Below, one piece after another: positions 10,474 through 20,230 of a stretch of DNA of 64,000 nt. The DNA lies in NCBI GenBank assembly GCA_963827515.1, contig CAWHBF010000029.1:354494-418493 (forward strand). The letters run 5' to 3'. Numbering within the stretch: position 1 is the first letter of the stretch; each line of letters starts with the position of its first letter. Position numbers and translations under genes: made by a program. The stretch is from JABFSA01 sp963827515 (lineage in GTDB: Bacteria; Acidobacteriota; Vicinamibacteria; Vicinamibacterales; UBA2999). Below the pieces are notes generated by a model. That model searched no databases. It saw only the letters and a list, made by a program, of their open reading frames with translations, and had not been told where the DNA came from.

Positions 10474-11866
10474 TCATCTCCACTGAAACGCAGGTCCGGC
10501 AATGGCGAGTGAAAGACGGTCCGCGGGAGCAATCGACGTGTCCGAGAGCAAGGCGCGGAGCGGATCCTTTTCGCTCACGTCGACGACTTCGAGGAGATCG
10601 CGCGGCTCGATTCGATCGGCGCGCAGACGCCCCGCGAGCGTTCTGGCCAATTCCGCTCGATTGAGCAATGAGTCAGGGTCGGCCCATTCCTGCACCGAGT
10701 CTCCGAAGCCTTTCGGCGACTGCGGAGCCCATAGTGGATGACGCAGCTGACGCAGAACCGGTACCGTCATCGGACCGATCTCTGGAGCACCGAACGCGCG
10801 CAACGCCGCCACGAGCCAGTCCTGCGGCGTGCGGAACTTCCGCGTCTCGTCGCTCCACGCTTCCTGAACGTCGATGAGCGCCGTGGCGACCGCGCGGAGA
10901 TCGCCGTCGGAGGAGCGAAAGACCCGGGCGACACGGTCGACCGCAGCGGCCGGCGGATCGTCGGCGACGAAGTGCGTCACGAGTTTCATGGCGATGAATC
11001 GAGCCGTCGACGCATGGCTGCAGAGGTCGTGGATGGCACGTTCGCCCTGCGCAACGCCGCCTTCTGGGTAGCGCACGCCGAGCACAGTTCTCGCACCCGG
11101 TTCGTGAAGGACGCCCTGGAACGCAAAGCCGATCGCGGACCCGCCATCCTGCAGTCCGGTCACCGTCCAACCAGTGAGGGTCTTTGCCAACTCCTCCACA
11201 TCCTGCTGGGCATACCCGCCGTTCACGCCAACTGTGTGCAGCTCGAGGAGCTCACGCGCGTAGTTCTCGTTGAGCCCGCGTGCCCCTCGCCCGCGGCGTC
11301 GTGCGGCGCCGCGCGAGGTCGGACCGATGGACTGGAAGTTGTCGAGATAGACGAGCATCGCCGGATGCTTCGCCGACGCCAGGACCATGTCCTCGAACCG
11401 GCCGAGAACATGTGGACGGATCAGCTTCGCGTTCGTAGCTGCCTGCCAACGGGACCACGAGCACCTTGGCTGCAGTGGACACGCACAGGTGATTCGACCA
11501 GAAGGCCACAAGTCGCTCGACGAACGGGCGCTCGCTTACCTGATGCGCGTCTCGAGTGCGGCGAGGGCTTTCTGCCGCCGCGATCTCGACCAGTCGCCGT
11601 CGCGCCTGTTGGCGCGGCTGAGGTGGCTGTGGTTGTTGGGAAGGCTGGGCCGGCGGCGGCTGTCGTCGGTTCGCCTGCGCGGGCATGCGGAACGCGCGAA
11701 TCGCATCGCTGATCGCGGCCGGGGCCGCTATGGCCGGAGCGGCCGCCATCGGTGGGTCGCCGGCGAGCTGCGCCCGGAGCCAGCCGCGAGGGTCCCGCAG
11801 TCGGCCCCGCTCGCCAGGGCGCGCGCCCAGCCCGAAGCGGTTCAACGCTCGGAGTGCGGCGTTCAT
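10474..11866 (-). CDS. DUF1800 family protein (frameshifted near 11423)
   Basis: Partner of the DUF1501 gene downstream. The N-terminus reads MNAALRALNRFGLGARPGE, the standard DUF1800 opening. A low-complexity stretch rich in Gln, Pro and Arg follows (about residues 65-95), then FVERLVAFWSNHL. At about 11423 one extra base shifts the frame between AGSYERE and IRPHVLGRFEDM. Beyond it the family core continues with LNENYARELLELHTVG and LTGWTV. The combined length is about 463 aa. No clear Shine-Dalgarno is visible before the ATG at 11866. No signal peptide is obvious, although family members usually accompany exported partners. Confidence 0.86.
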
Positions 11867-12026
11867 GTCAGGGGTTACTCGCCGTTGGGCCTGAACGTTT
11901 ACCAGAGGCACAGGACCGTTGCTTTCGATGCCCGGGCTACACAGAATGGCCCGGCGGCCATCGGTGGCCGATTCTGAGGAGATCTTGATGCTCGCGCGTC
12001 TTGTCTCGGTGCTAGACCGCTTGTCG

Positions 12027-12089
12027 ATTCGGCGATAGAGCGGAGGCGGTTTACGCCTCCGCAGGACACGCGCACGCTGAAGCGTGCGC
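12027..12089. repeat. REP-like element with two hairpins
   Basis: A lead-in GATTCGGCGATAGAGC is followed by two near-perfect hairpins. The first has 9-base arms, GCGGAGGCG and CGCCTCCGC, at 12040-12062. The second has 9-base arms, GCGCACGCT and AGCGTGCGC, at 12070-12089. Related single-hairpin copies occur at 43031 and 48881. It sits in the 286-base gap between the stop of the propeller gene and the start of DUF1800. No T-run follows, so it is not a standard terminator. The rest of the gap (11867-12152) holds no recognisable gene. Confidence 0.8.
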
Positions 12090-12152
12090 TCTAACGGCAG
12101 AATCACTAGCAAATCACTAGAGGTTCCCGTTTGAACTCTGGACGCTGCATTA

Positions 12153-14149
12153 TCAGTCCGCCAACGGATTGGGTCGCAGTTGGATGTGCGCGACGTAGCC
12201 CATCCGCGTCTCGCTGAACTTTGGAAGATACGAGTTGTACGACGCCCACAGCCCCCGCCCCTTCCACCCCGCGCCCGCATCGTCGATGCGCCCATCGAGC
12301 CCGCGTGTGAAGAACGGCAGCGGATATGGCATGCGGAAGGTCGAGAAGCGCTCCGTCTTCGGGTCGAAGATAAAGAGCGCATCCGACGAGGTGCCAGTGA
12401 CGATCACCATGTCCTTGCCCATGCCGAGCGTGTCGAACTGATCCACCCAGAGGAAATAGGGGTACTCGGTGCTGCCGGTCTCCTTGCCGGTGCCCGGGTA
12501 CTTCGGGCCGGGCAACTCCCAGTAGGTGAACTTCTCCGTTTTCGGATCGAAGCGCGCAAGGTGGCCGCTCCCGGCCGAGAACCACACGCGGCCGTCGGTG
12601 CTGTGGTCGATGCCGTGCGCCAGGCGGCCGGGCGCCGGCAGCGGGTAGTCCGTCATCCTCCGCGTCTTGGGGTCGATCTTCCAAATTTTGTTCTCCGGCC
12701 CGTTGGAGGTGGAGACGCTCACGAAGACGTTGCCGTCCACCGGGCTGACGGTGATGCCGTACCCGCCGCTTGGCAGCACGCGCTTGGTGCGCGGGTCGAC
12801 ACGCATCCACGCCATCTGCGCGTCCGCTTCGGTCGCCGGGATGTTCTTGAAGTCGAGCTTGTTCAGGTCGAGCGTTCCGATGATGCCCGCGTCGGTCCAG
12901 AGCCGGCCCTTCCAGTCGAACTGCAGATGATGCGTCGGGAAACTCGTGTCCACCTGACCGAATGTTCCCGTCTTTGAGTCGTAGAAACCGAGGTGCATGC
13001 CGTTGCCGCGCGACGCCAACGACTGGTAGGCGAGGTCGATCTCCTCGGCCTTCATCGACTCGGTGACGATGGTGTCCTTGATCCAGCGCGGGTTGTTCTC
13101 CACGCCGCCCGGACGCATGCCCACCGTCATCCACACGCGCCCCTGGTCGTCCATCATCGGGTTGTGCGGGCTCGCCATCCAGCGTGCGGTGTCGCCTTCG
13201 TTGGTGTGGTAGTAGTCCTTCGCCGCGTCGTAGCCGTCCTTCCGGCGCGGCTCTATCTGTAATGCATCTACGGTGTGCTTCACCGGATCGAGCACAAGGA
13301 GCCTCCCGCCGTACATTCGGTCCGCGCCGAAGACCTTGCCGTACGGGTAAAGCGTCGGGTTGCGCTTGTCGGTGGCGATGTTGTCGTGCACGAACGACTG
13401 CGCGGAGCCCCAGTCCCACTGGGTGACGACGAAGTTGCGCTCGATGCCGGTGGGCCTGGGCGGCGCCGGCGGCAGCGCGCCAGCGCGCATGCGGCCCACC
13501 CAATCGGCCAGCGTCTTCGTGAGGAGCGGTCGCCCCAGCTCGTCGGCGGCGCTGCTCATGCCACGGTTGAGCGAGAGCAGTTTGTCCCACTGCTCGGGCT
13601 GGTTGTAGATGCGGGTGGCCGTCATGCCAAGCTGGTGGCACTGGTTGCACGCGCGCAGCTCGGTGAGCCAGTGGTCCTGGCTTCCCTTGAACTCGGGCGG
13701 CAGCTGGTCCTTGCTCGGTGGCTGGATGAGTGCCGCCCACGATGAGGCCGGATAGATGCGCGCCGCCTCCTGCGGCGTCGCATCGCTCGCCTGCAATCGG
13801 ATCTGTTGACCGCGCTCGGCCTTCACTTTGGCCGAGTCCTTCAGACCGAAGCCGCGCACCCACACGTCGTACGACGCCGCCGGCAGATCGGGCACGAGGA
13901 ATCGTCCCAGGTCGTCGGTAACGACGACCTTTCGGTAGGGGGTCGAGAGCTTTGTCTCGGCGATCACCCACACGCCCGCCTCGGGCCGCCCGCTCGCCGC
14001 GTTCGTCACCGTGCCGCCGATAGCTTCGGGCACCGTCTGCACTGCAGGCGCTGCGCCGTTGCGCCCAGCGACGCCTTCACGGCCGACGCGGCCGCGACGC
14101 CAACGCCCATCAGGACCACCCACGCGGTCGTGCGCATGATGTTCGGCAT
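12153..14149 (-). CDS. Secreted haem-c protein with Vgb-type beta-propeller (frameshifted near 14075)
   Basis: The ATG at 14149 has GAGGAG five bases upstream and opens a clear signal peptide (MPNIMRTTAWVVLMGVGVAA). The frame then shifts near 14075. The rest continues with a carboxypeptidase-regulatory-like domain (GTVTNAASGRPEAGVWVIAE, about residues 45-125), a single haem-c motif CNQCH near residue 165, and a long propeller of the virginiamycin-B-lyase type with repeated WMRVDP/IWKIDP/ARFDPKTE strands. The protein is about 665 aa and periplasmic. It may be a redox sensor or enzyme. The lyase activity of true Vgb is not implied, because the haem and the regulatory domain are extra. Confidence 0.8.
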
Positions 14150-14221
14150 CTTTACTCCTCAGCTCTCCCCAGGTATAGACGACGTCGGAGGATCGCAAAT
14201 CGACGTGCAGTTCGGCCGGAT

Positions 14222-15685
14222 TCAGTTGGTGCCGCGCCTGTTCGCCGTCTCCACCAGCGCTGAGAATGGATCCATGCCGCCGTGCACGTGCACGAGCTGT
14301 GCGACGTCGAGCTTGCGCGAGCGGATGTGCTCGAGGAGGTTCGTCGTGTACGGACTCGACGGCAGCGGCTTGGCGCCCGGCGGACGCGGTGCGAACGCGT
14401 CGGCCTGCAGCAGCATCCGTTCCTTGGGCAGGTACACCACCAGCAGCGAGTCGGCGTGCAGGTTCCCGCTGAGGTGCAGGAGCTCCACCGAGCGCGTGCC
14501 GTCGGTGAGCACCCGCTTGTCGCCCACGCCCTCGATGACTGCTGCCTTCGGCGCGCGCGACAGTCGGTCGGGCACGATCTGCGAGGGGTTGCGGAAGAGC
14601 TTCTCGTAGTAGGCCTTGTTCGACTGGTGCGTCAGGATCGGAATCCCTTCGGCGACGACGGCCCGCAGCCCGCCCGAATGATCGCTGTGGTGGTGCGTGT
14701 TCACGACGTAGCGGATCGGCTTGCTCGGCGTCACGCGCTTCACCTCGGCCAGCATCGCCTCGGTCCGCTCCTCGTTGCCCGGCGCTTCGATCACCACCAC
14801 GTGGTCGCGGAACTCGATGAGGAAGCTCATGGGGATCCCGCCTTCGAGCGCCCAGAAGCCGGGCGCCAGCTCTTTGGCGGTGGCGCGGGCTGGCCCCTCG
14901 GCTGCCGGCGCACCGGCTGGGCGCGGCGGCGCGGTCAGGCTGGCCGCTTGGTCGCTGTTGGGCTGCACGCTGCTCACGCGCAGGTCAAAGGTCGGGAACC
15001 CGCCCTGACGTTGCACGATGTGCATCGGGAACTTCACACCATTGACGTCGCGGTAGTCGCTGTAGACCGCCTCGAGCGCCATGTCGCCGTAGAGTGGGTT
15101 CGAGACCCTGGTCTCGACGCGCTCGACGAGGTTCTGCGCGTTGAGCGTGCCGCTGATCGCGTACTTGCCGTTGAATGCGGTGAACGAAACGACCTGCGCG
15201 CCGCGCTGGCCGGCCCGCACGGTGGCGGTGTTCGCGGCCGCACCCTTGAGAAAGCCATGCGGCGTCAGCCAGATCAGTAGCGCGCCATTCTCCGTCCGCC
15301 CGTCGCGCATTGCGCGCGTCGTCTGCGGGCCGAACGGGATCGGACGGATGCCGCCCTGCTGCGTCTCCGGTACGTAGGGGCCGGCGCCGCCGCCTTTCGG
15401 CGGGTTCTCATCGTCCACGCGGACGAACTCCTCGCGCATCACCGGGCCGCCGAAGTTGAGGGCTGCGTCGTACTTCGTAACGGTGAAGCGTGGCCACGGC
15501 CCTCCGGCGGTGTAGTTCTGGCCCACCGAGTAGCTCGAGCCGGTGGCGCTGTAGCTCACGCCTTGCAGCGTGGCCGTGCCCATGGCTCGGCTCGCCGCAT
15601 CCACCACTCCGCGCGCATCCTGCGCGCCGAGGTCGAGCGAGAGCGCCAGGCCGGCCAGCGCTCCGATCAGCAGCATCCTCTTCAT
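14222..15685 (-). CDS. Secreted MBL-fold metallohydrolase
   Basis: A 487-aa protein with a signal peptide (MKRMLLIGALAGLALSLDLGAQ) and a C-terminal metallo-beta-lactamase fold starting near residue 270. The zinc motif is intact, THHHSDHSGG, with a later HLSGNLHADS that supplies another ligand. The ATG at 15685 has GAGGAG six bases before it; a longer frame to 15703 exists but lacks a site. The N-terminal 250 residues resemble the beta-rich outer-membrane-lipoprotein-like domain often found before MBL domains in this phylum. The substrate is unknown. It lies between the propeller protein and the deleted TonB receptor on the same strand. Confidence 0.88.
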   Translation of the reverse strand: MKRMLLIGALAGLALSLDLGAQDARGVVDAASRAMGTATLQGVSYSATGSSYSVGQNYTAGGPWPRFTVTKYDAALNFGGPVMREEFVRVDDENPPKGGGAGPYVPETQQGGIRPIPFGPQTTRAMRDGRTENGALLIWLTPHGFLKGAAANTATVRAGQRGAQVVSFTAFNGKYAISGTLNAQNLVERVETRVSNPLYGDMALEAVYSDYRDVNGVKFPMHIVQRQGGFPTFDLRVSSVQPNSDQAASLTAPPRPAGAPAAEGPARATAKELAPGFWALEGGIPMSFLIEFRDHVVVIEAPGNEERTEAMLAEVKRVTPSKPIRYVVNTHHHSDHSGGLRAVVAEGIPILTHQSNKAYYEKLFRNPSQIVPDRLSRAPKAAVIEGVGDKRVLTDGTRSVELLHLSGNLHADSLLVVYLPKERMLLQADAFAPRPPGAKPLPSSPYTTNLLEHIRSRKLDVAQLVHVHGGMDPFSALVETANRRGTN

Positions 15686-15706
15686 ACGTCGCTCCTCGGA
15701 CAAGTC

Positions 15707-16069
15707 CTAGAAATCGAGCTGGAGACTGACCTTCATCAGGCGCCCGCCCATGATCTGGATCGCGTTCAGCCACGCCGGGCCGTAGCGCGTGGTCATGTTC
15801 AGCACGTTGCTGGCGTTCATCAGGTTGTAGATGTCCACCGATCCCGGGAGTCGCGTCCGCGCCGCGAATCGGAAGACGCGCGTGCGCACCTTTTCGATGA
15901 GCACCGGGCTCGCCACCTCTACGGTGACGCCGGGCAGCACGCCTCCGGACGCATCGCGAACGATGCCCGCCAGGCTGGCGGCGTCAGAGGTCTGGGCAGC
16001 TGTCGGCGCGGGCCTCGACAGCACCGCGGCGCAGGCGAACAGGACGAGCGCAACTCGGATCGACAGCAT
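15707..16069 (-). pseudogene. Internally deleted TonB-dependent receptor (mini Oar-like)
   Basis: The 120-aa open frame has two ends of a roughly 1000-aa receptor and no middle. Residues 1-26 are a signal peptide ending in PTAAQ. Residues 27-62 are the first half of a carboxypeptidase-regulatory domain (GIVRDASGGVLPGVTV). After VLIEKVRT the sequence jumps straight to a C-terminal barrel tail (PGSVDIYNLMNASNV, then MGGRLMKVSLQLDF) with the terminal Phe needed for barrel assembly. The plug and nearly the whole barrel are missing. The junction is in frame, so a small secreted protein could still be made. It may also be an assembly collapse. Confidence 0.75.
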
Positions 16070-16185
16070 GTTTTCCTTCCGACGGGGGGACCGTAGCAGC
16101 GCCGCCGAGCTGTGTCAATGGGCGAATAGGCTCTCGCCAACCGCCGACGTGAGGCCAACGAGGGATTGGTGAATCGAAAGGCGGC

Positions 16186-16313
16186 TCATGGCGCTGGTGG
16201 CGCGCCGGTCACTGGCTTGAGTTCGGCGGCGAGCGCCTCGGCGATCCCACGAGGCCTACGGCGAACATAGTGAGGGTGACCGCGAGCAGAACCAGAACGT
16301 TGCGGCGACTCAT
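16186..16313 (-). CDS. Small membrane-anchored or secreted peptide (possible frameshift near 16245)
   Basis: It starts at ATG 16313 in an ATGA overlap with the RCC1-like gene. Residues 1-24 (MSRRNVLVLLAVTLTMFAVG) form a signal or anchor helix. The frame as written stops at 16209 after 34 residues. Dropping one base near 16245 gives a tail EALAAELKPVTGAPPAP that ends at 16186, which looks more protein-like. Either form is a very short peptide with no recognisable domain. Position and overlap suggest it is the last cistron of the operon that begins at 19747. Confidence 0.4.
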
Positions 16314-17530
16314 GGCTGGTCGAGTCCGTCGAGCCAGAGCAAGATGGGAAACGGACTCAGGCCCGCTCCGCCCGATCCAGGTCGAGTCCACTCGCGCACT
16401 TCTCCCCACGTCATCATCCGGCCCGATCCGAGCACGGCGATGTTTGTGCCGTCGGCGACTGCTATCGACGTCACATTCTCGAGACCCTGAACGAGGCCCG
16501 CACCGAGTATCGAACCCGGTCGCCCAGTCTCGTAGTGAGCGTTGCTCCCCCACGTCATCACAGCACCGGTGGTCGTGATTGCCGCGACGTGCGACCCGCC
16601 GGCAACGACAGCGCGAATACCTCGTGCCCCGACGACGGGCGCCGGCGTTGGCCTCGGTGACGGGTTTGTATACGTGGCGCCCCACTCCATGACGGTGCCG
16701 TCCGAGAGCAGCGCCACGGAGAAGTCCCACCCGGCCGAGATCGCGACGGCATTGCGCACACCGGCCACCGCGACGGGGCGGTCTCGATTGGCAGTGGAAC
16801 CGTCGCCAACCTGCCCGAACCTGTTGAATCCCCAGGCACGCACGGTGCCGTCCTTGAGCAGGGCGAGCGAGTGGCGATTGCCAGCGGCTATTGCTGTCAC
16901 GTTGGCGAGGTCGGATACGCGAACTGGGTACGGCACGTAGGGCATTACGCGCGCCGATTGCGTCTTGAAGGTGACCGTCGGCAACGGCCCGATGCCGAGT
17001 TGTCCGCCGTCGCCCCGACCCCACGCGTAGACACCGCCGTCCCGCGAGAGCACGAGAACGTGATCAGCCTTTGACGAGATGTCCACGGCATCCACCGACG
17101 TGGCCACCGGCGTCGGGGTATTCGTCTTCATGCGCGGCTGCGCTCTCGTCTCGAACTCGGTGAGAGGCGTCGACCCGAGCTCACCAGAACCAGTGGCGCC
17201 ACAGGCGAGCACACGTCCGTCCGCCAGAACCGCGAACGATGTACCCGATCCCGCAGCGGCCGCCACCACCGCCGAGGGGCAGGCGACTGGGTAGAGGGCG
17301 AAGTGATCGACGGGCCGCTCGTCCCCAAGTCCGAGGTATTCCGCGGCTGGCATCTCTTCGCCCCTGCCGATGTCCATGGAAAACGACTGCAGGCGCCCGT
17401 CAGGCCCCAGGAGAAGCCCGTGCCCTGGCCCCAGAAACAGACGGTGAGTCGACGTTGGTCGCGTCTGAGCGCCGAGACGAGCCGCCAACGGCAGCGCAGC
17501 CAGAAGGGCCATTGCTTCACGGCGATTCAT
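16310..17530 (-). CDS. RCC1-like beta-propeller protein
   Basis: Secreted protein of about 406 aa. It starts at ATG 17530 with GGAG eight bases upstream and overlaps the preceding stop as ATGA. Residues 1-21 are a leader (MNRREAMALLAALPLAARLG). At least six RCC1-type blades follow, each with a hallmark such as VLADGRVLACGATGSGELG, LSRDGGVYAWGRGDGGQLG, LLKDGTVRAWGFNRFGQVG and AITTTGAVMTWGSN. Bacterial RCC1-like propellers are usually surface or periplasmic binding modules rather than Ran exchange factors. The binding partner is unknown, but co-transcription with the OmpA-like gene suggests the cell envelope. Confidence 0.85.
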   Translation of the reverse strand: MNRREAMALLAALPLAARLGAQTRPTSTHRLFLGPGHGLLLGPDGRLQSFSMDIGRGEEMPAAEYLGLGDERPVDHFALYPVACPSAVVAAAAGSGTSFAVLADGRVLACGATGSGELGSTPLTEFETRAQPRMKTNTPTPVATSVDAVDISSKADHVLVLSRDGGVYAWGRGDGGQLGIGPLPTVTFKTQSARVMPYVPYPVRVSDLANVTAIAAGNRHSLALLKDGTVRAWGFNRFGQVGDGSTANRDRPVAVAGVRNAVAISAGWDFSVALLSDGTVMEWGATYTNPSPRPTPAPVVGARGIRAVVAGGSHVAAITTTGAVMTWGSNAHYETGRPGSILGAGLVQGLENVTSIAVADGTNIAVLGSGRMMTWGEVREWTRPGSGGAGLSPFPILLWLDGLDQP

Positions 17531-18370
17531 GGTTGGATCTCCTTTAGCCAGGCTTGGGCTGCCGCGCGCGCTGCAGACGTGGCCTCGGGTCCGACAATCA
17601 CGGCTTCCTGCCACATCCAGTTGCGTTGTCTGTCTGCCTTGTCGATGAACTCGATGCCATCGGCTCCACCCGTCAGACTGATCGGTACGGGCTGAAAAGT
17701 TGACATTCGCTGTCGCGTCGAGAAACTCCCTGAGCCGGCGGACAAGAATTCGTGTGGGATCGATGGGATATCGCTCGTCGTTGGCTTTCGACGATGCGTT
17801 GTCCCTGGCCGTTCTGTCGCCGCGCTCAATCTCAAGACCCGCTCGCAGCATCTTCGCGAACTCTCCGCTCGTGATCTTGGCCTCCTGTTCATCAATCGAC
17901 TTCAGGAGCTGCGCCGCATTCGCTGGTGGCAGTGAGGCGGCCATCTGCCGCGATTGGGCGATGCTTTGCTTCATCTCGTTGATCTGCGCTTGCACTTCTT
18001 CGTCGATCGACGGCTGGGCTGGCGTAGTGTCCGGCCCGATGACTTCGCGCCTGTGCTGCGCGTAGGCGGTTTTGAACGCGGCGGAGCCGACGTAGGCCTT
18101 GGCCCACGCGAAGAGAGCCGTGGCGGCAGGACCTCGCGCAGCCGCCGGAAGCTTGAAGAACGCGCGTCTGCCGGTCTCCACGATTGCAGCCCGGCGGTTG
18201 GTGCTCGTGGACTCGGCTTCGCGCATCACGAAGTTCCGGGCCGCCGCCTCGGTGAGGCCGAGCTGCGCAAGGGCACCCTGCGCAGCGAGTGTCCCGGCCC
18301 CGACGAGCAGAGCCGCGCCGAGCGCCGCCATCGAGAGCAGGGAGATGACGGCTCGTCGCGATCGGCTCAC
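17527..18370 (-). CDS. Hypothetical signal-anchored protein (frameshifted at ~17697)
   Basis: About 280 aa. I place the start at GTG 18370, which has GAGGA four bases upstream; the frame is open to another GTG at 18421. A hydrophobic segment (residues 5-30, VISLLSMAALGAALLVGAGT) is a signal or anchor. The body is helical, with a predicted coiled stretch around EEVQAQINEMKQSIAQ. One extra T in a T-run at about 17697 breaks the frame. Beyond it the C-terminus continues QPVPISLTGGADGIEF and ends AAAQAWLKEIQP, overlapping the RCC1-like start. I do not recognise the family. Confidence 0.65.
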
Positions 18371-18428
18371 GGCGTCCTCATTACCGTGACCCGACGTGAC
18401 GAGTCGAGTCGTGTGAGTCACGGCGCGC

Positions 18429-19747
18429 CTACTTCTTGATGAACTCGACGCGTCGGTTGTTGGCTTTGCCGGCCGGCGTTTCGTTCTTGTCTACCGGCTC
18501 GCCTTCGCCCTTGCCGTCTGTGTCCATGCGTGCCGCGTCGATTCTTGAACTCGCTGACGAGCGCCGCTTTCACGGCGGCGGCCCTTCGCCTCGAAAGGTC
18601 GAGGTTGGCGGCGGTCTCGCCGTCCGAGTCTGTGTGACCGACAATGACGACGCGCACGTCGGCGGCTCTCGGTGAGCACGCCGGCAATCTCCTTGAGTGA
18701 GCCGTACGATTCACCCTTGATCCGGTCGCTGTTGACGTCGAACAGGATGCCGTGGCTGACCCACTTCCCCTGGGTGATGATCTTGTTGCGCGTGTCCGGC
18801 GCGCCGACCGCGAGGCGCAAGTTCCCGACGTAGTACTCCCCTGTGGGGTCATCGACGCGCAACCCAAAGACGAGCATGTTCAACTTTGCTGTAGCCAGAA
18901 ACGCGCGCGGCAGGTCCCACACCTTCTCTTCGTTCAGGTACACGCGGATGCGCTGGCGTTGACGCCACATCGACACGTGAACGGGGTTGGCCGTCTTCGT
19001 GAACTGTGTGACGGACTTCGTGCTTTGGGCCGCCGAGTCCCCGTTCTGTCTCACCTGGGTTTCCGATGTTCCGGCGTCCCCGGCCCCGGGATTTAGTCGC
19101 AGGATGACCGAGTTGGGTGCAGCGCTCCAAGCCGCAGCCTCGCCGGACGGCAGATCGGTGATGACCGCGTTGAGAGGGTATCCCGAGAAGGTTGGCGGCG
19201 TGAGCACGTCGAACTCGAGCGTGAAGTCGTCGGGCAGCGCGTTGACGAACTCCGGCAGGTAAAAGCCGGTGCCAGCCAGTTTCAACCAACGCCCTGGCTT
19301 ACCCGCAACTGTGACAATTTCTCCCGACGCGTTGGTATTCCACTTCGCGGGATAGTCGCCGACGGCGTCCTGAGTGAAGTCGTCTAGGGCGACGACTTTC
19401 TCGCCCGGAACGAAGTCGAACTTGCTGAACGCCTGAAAGGCAGGCGCGGCGTCGCGTCGCGAGGAGCCGTAGACGAAGCCGCTGGTGGCTGCGGGCTGAG
19501 CCGGCGCGGCCGGCAGGGGCCGCTGGTGCCGGTTCCTCGTTCTTGGCTGCTGCCTCCTTCTGGGCTTCAGACTCCTTCTTCGCCTGCTCCTCGGCCTCTT
19601 TCTTCTTCCGCAGTTCGTCCTGGGCCCTTCTTGGCTGTCAGCGCCAAGGCCTCCGAACTGGGCGTCGAGCGGAGCCGTCCCGAGCAGGGTCGTCATGAGA
19701 ACCAGCGTCGTCACCGCGTGCAACAGCAGTAGTCGTAGGGTGCGCAT
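18429..19747 (-). CDS. OmpA-like protein with coiled-coil and LamG-like region (several frameshifts)
   Basis: It starts at ATG 19747 with GGAGAAG upstream and a signal peptide ending PLDAQ. A Lys/Glu-rich coiled-coil (KKKEAEEQAKKE, in a shifted frame around 19560-19630) is followed by a concanavalin/laminin-G-like beta domain (ALDDFTQDAVGDYPAKWN to GNLRLAVG). The C-terminus is an OmpA peptidoglycan-binding domain: GILFDVNSDRIKGESYGSL, then VVIVGHTDSDG, then NNRRVEFIKK. At least four frame changes (near 19630, 19515, 18667 and 18535) interrupt it. All pieces are well conserved, so sequencing error is more likely than decay, but a pseudogene cannot be excluded. It is the first gene of the operon running to 16186. 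Confidence 0.65.
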
Positions 19748-20230
19748 CGGACTTCTCCTATTGGATCGAACGGGAATCGTCACGGGGGTTGGCGCGTGCC
19801 TCGGTTCGCCACGAGCGCGCGTCAGTTGGCGAAAAAGTGGCTCGAGGGCGCACATAGCAGAACATAGGGAGAGGGCAACCGACAAGCTCCGTTTCAATCG
19901 AGAACGGCGCATCGTGGCGCCGGGCCAGGCGCAGGACATGAGTTTCGCGCTCGCACGCTATCTGCATTGACCTGACCGAGCGCGTGGCGGCATGCGCGAT
20001 GACTACCGCTGGCGAAGGCGTTTGGGCTCGTGCGGGCCGGGCAAAGCTGCCAAGAGCAGACACCGTCCGGTCGGGTTTGTCGCTGAATCGGGCCGTGTGC
20101 TTAACTGTCGCACCTACAAGCAGTTACACATTGCAAGAGCCCGTCAACCCTGTCGATATCACCCAGCTCCTGCACGAGCCTCGAGACCCTCGATCCCGCT
20201 TTCCCGGACTGAACGCTCGCCTTCCCGAAA
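19748..20230. other. Intergenic region without a supported gene (483 bases)
   Basis: Short open frames exist on both strands, but none has a plausible start site, recognisable motif or clear protein-like composition. The region probably contains the promoter for the minus-strand OmpA-like operon at its left end and the 3' flank of the MBL gene at its right end. No palindrome or repeat is evident to me. Confidence 0.5.

Noticed and set aside
12106..13971. A 621-codon minus-strand frame overlapping the propeller gene
   Set aside because: It is a shifted frame of the haem-c propeller gene, rich in Arg, Gly and Ala, with no conserved block.
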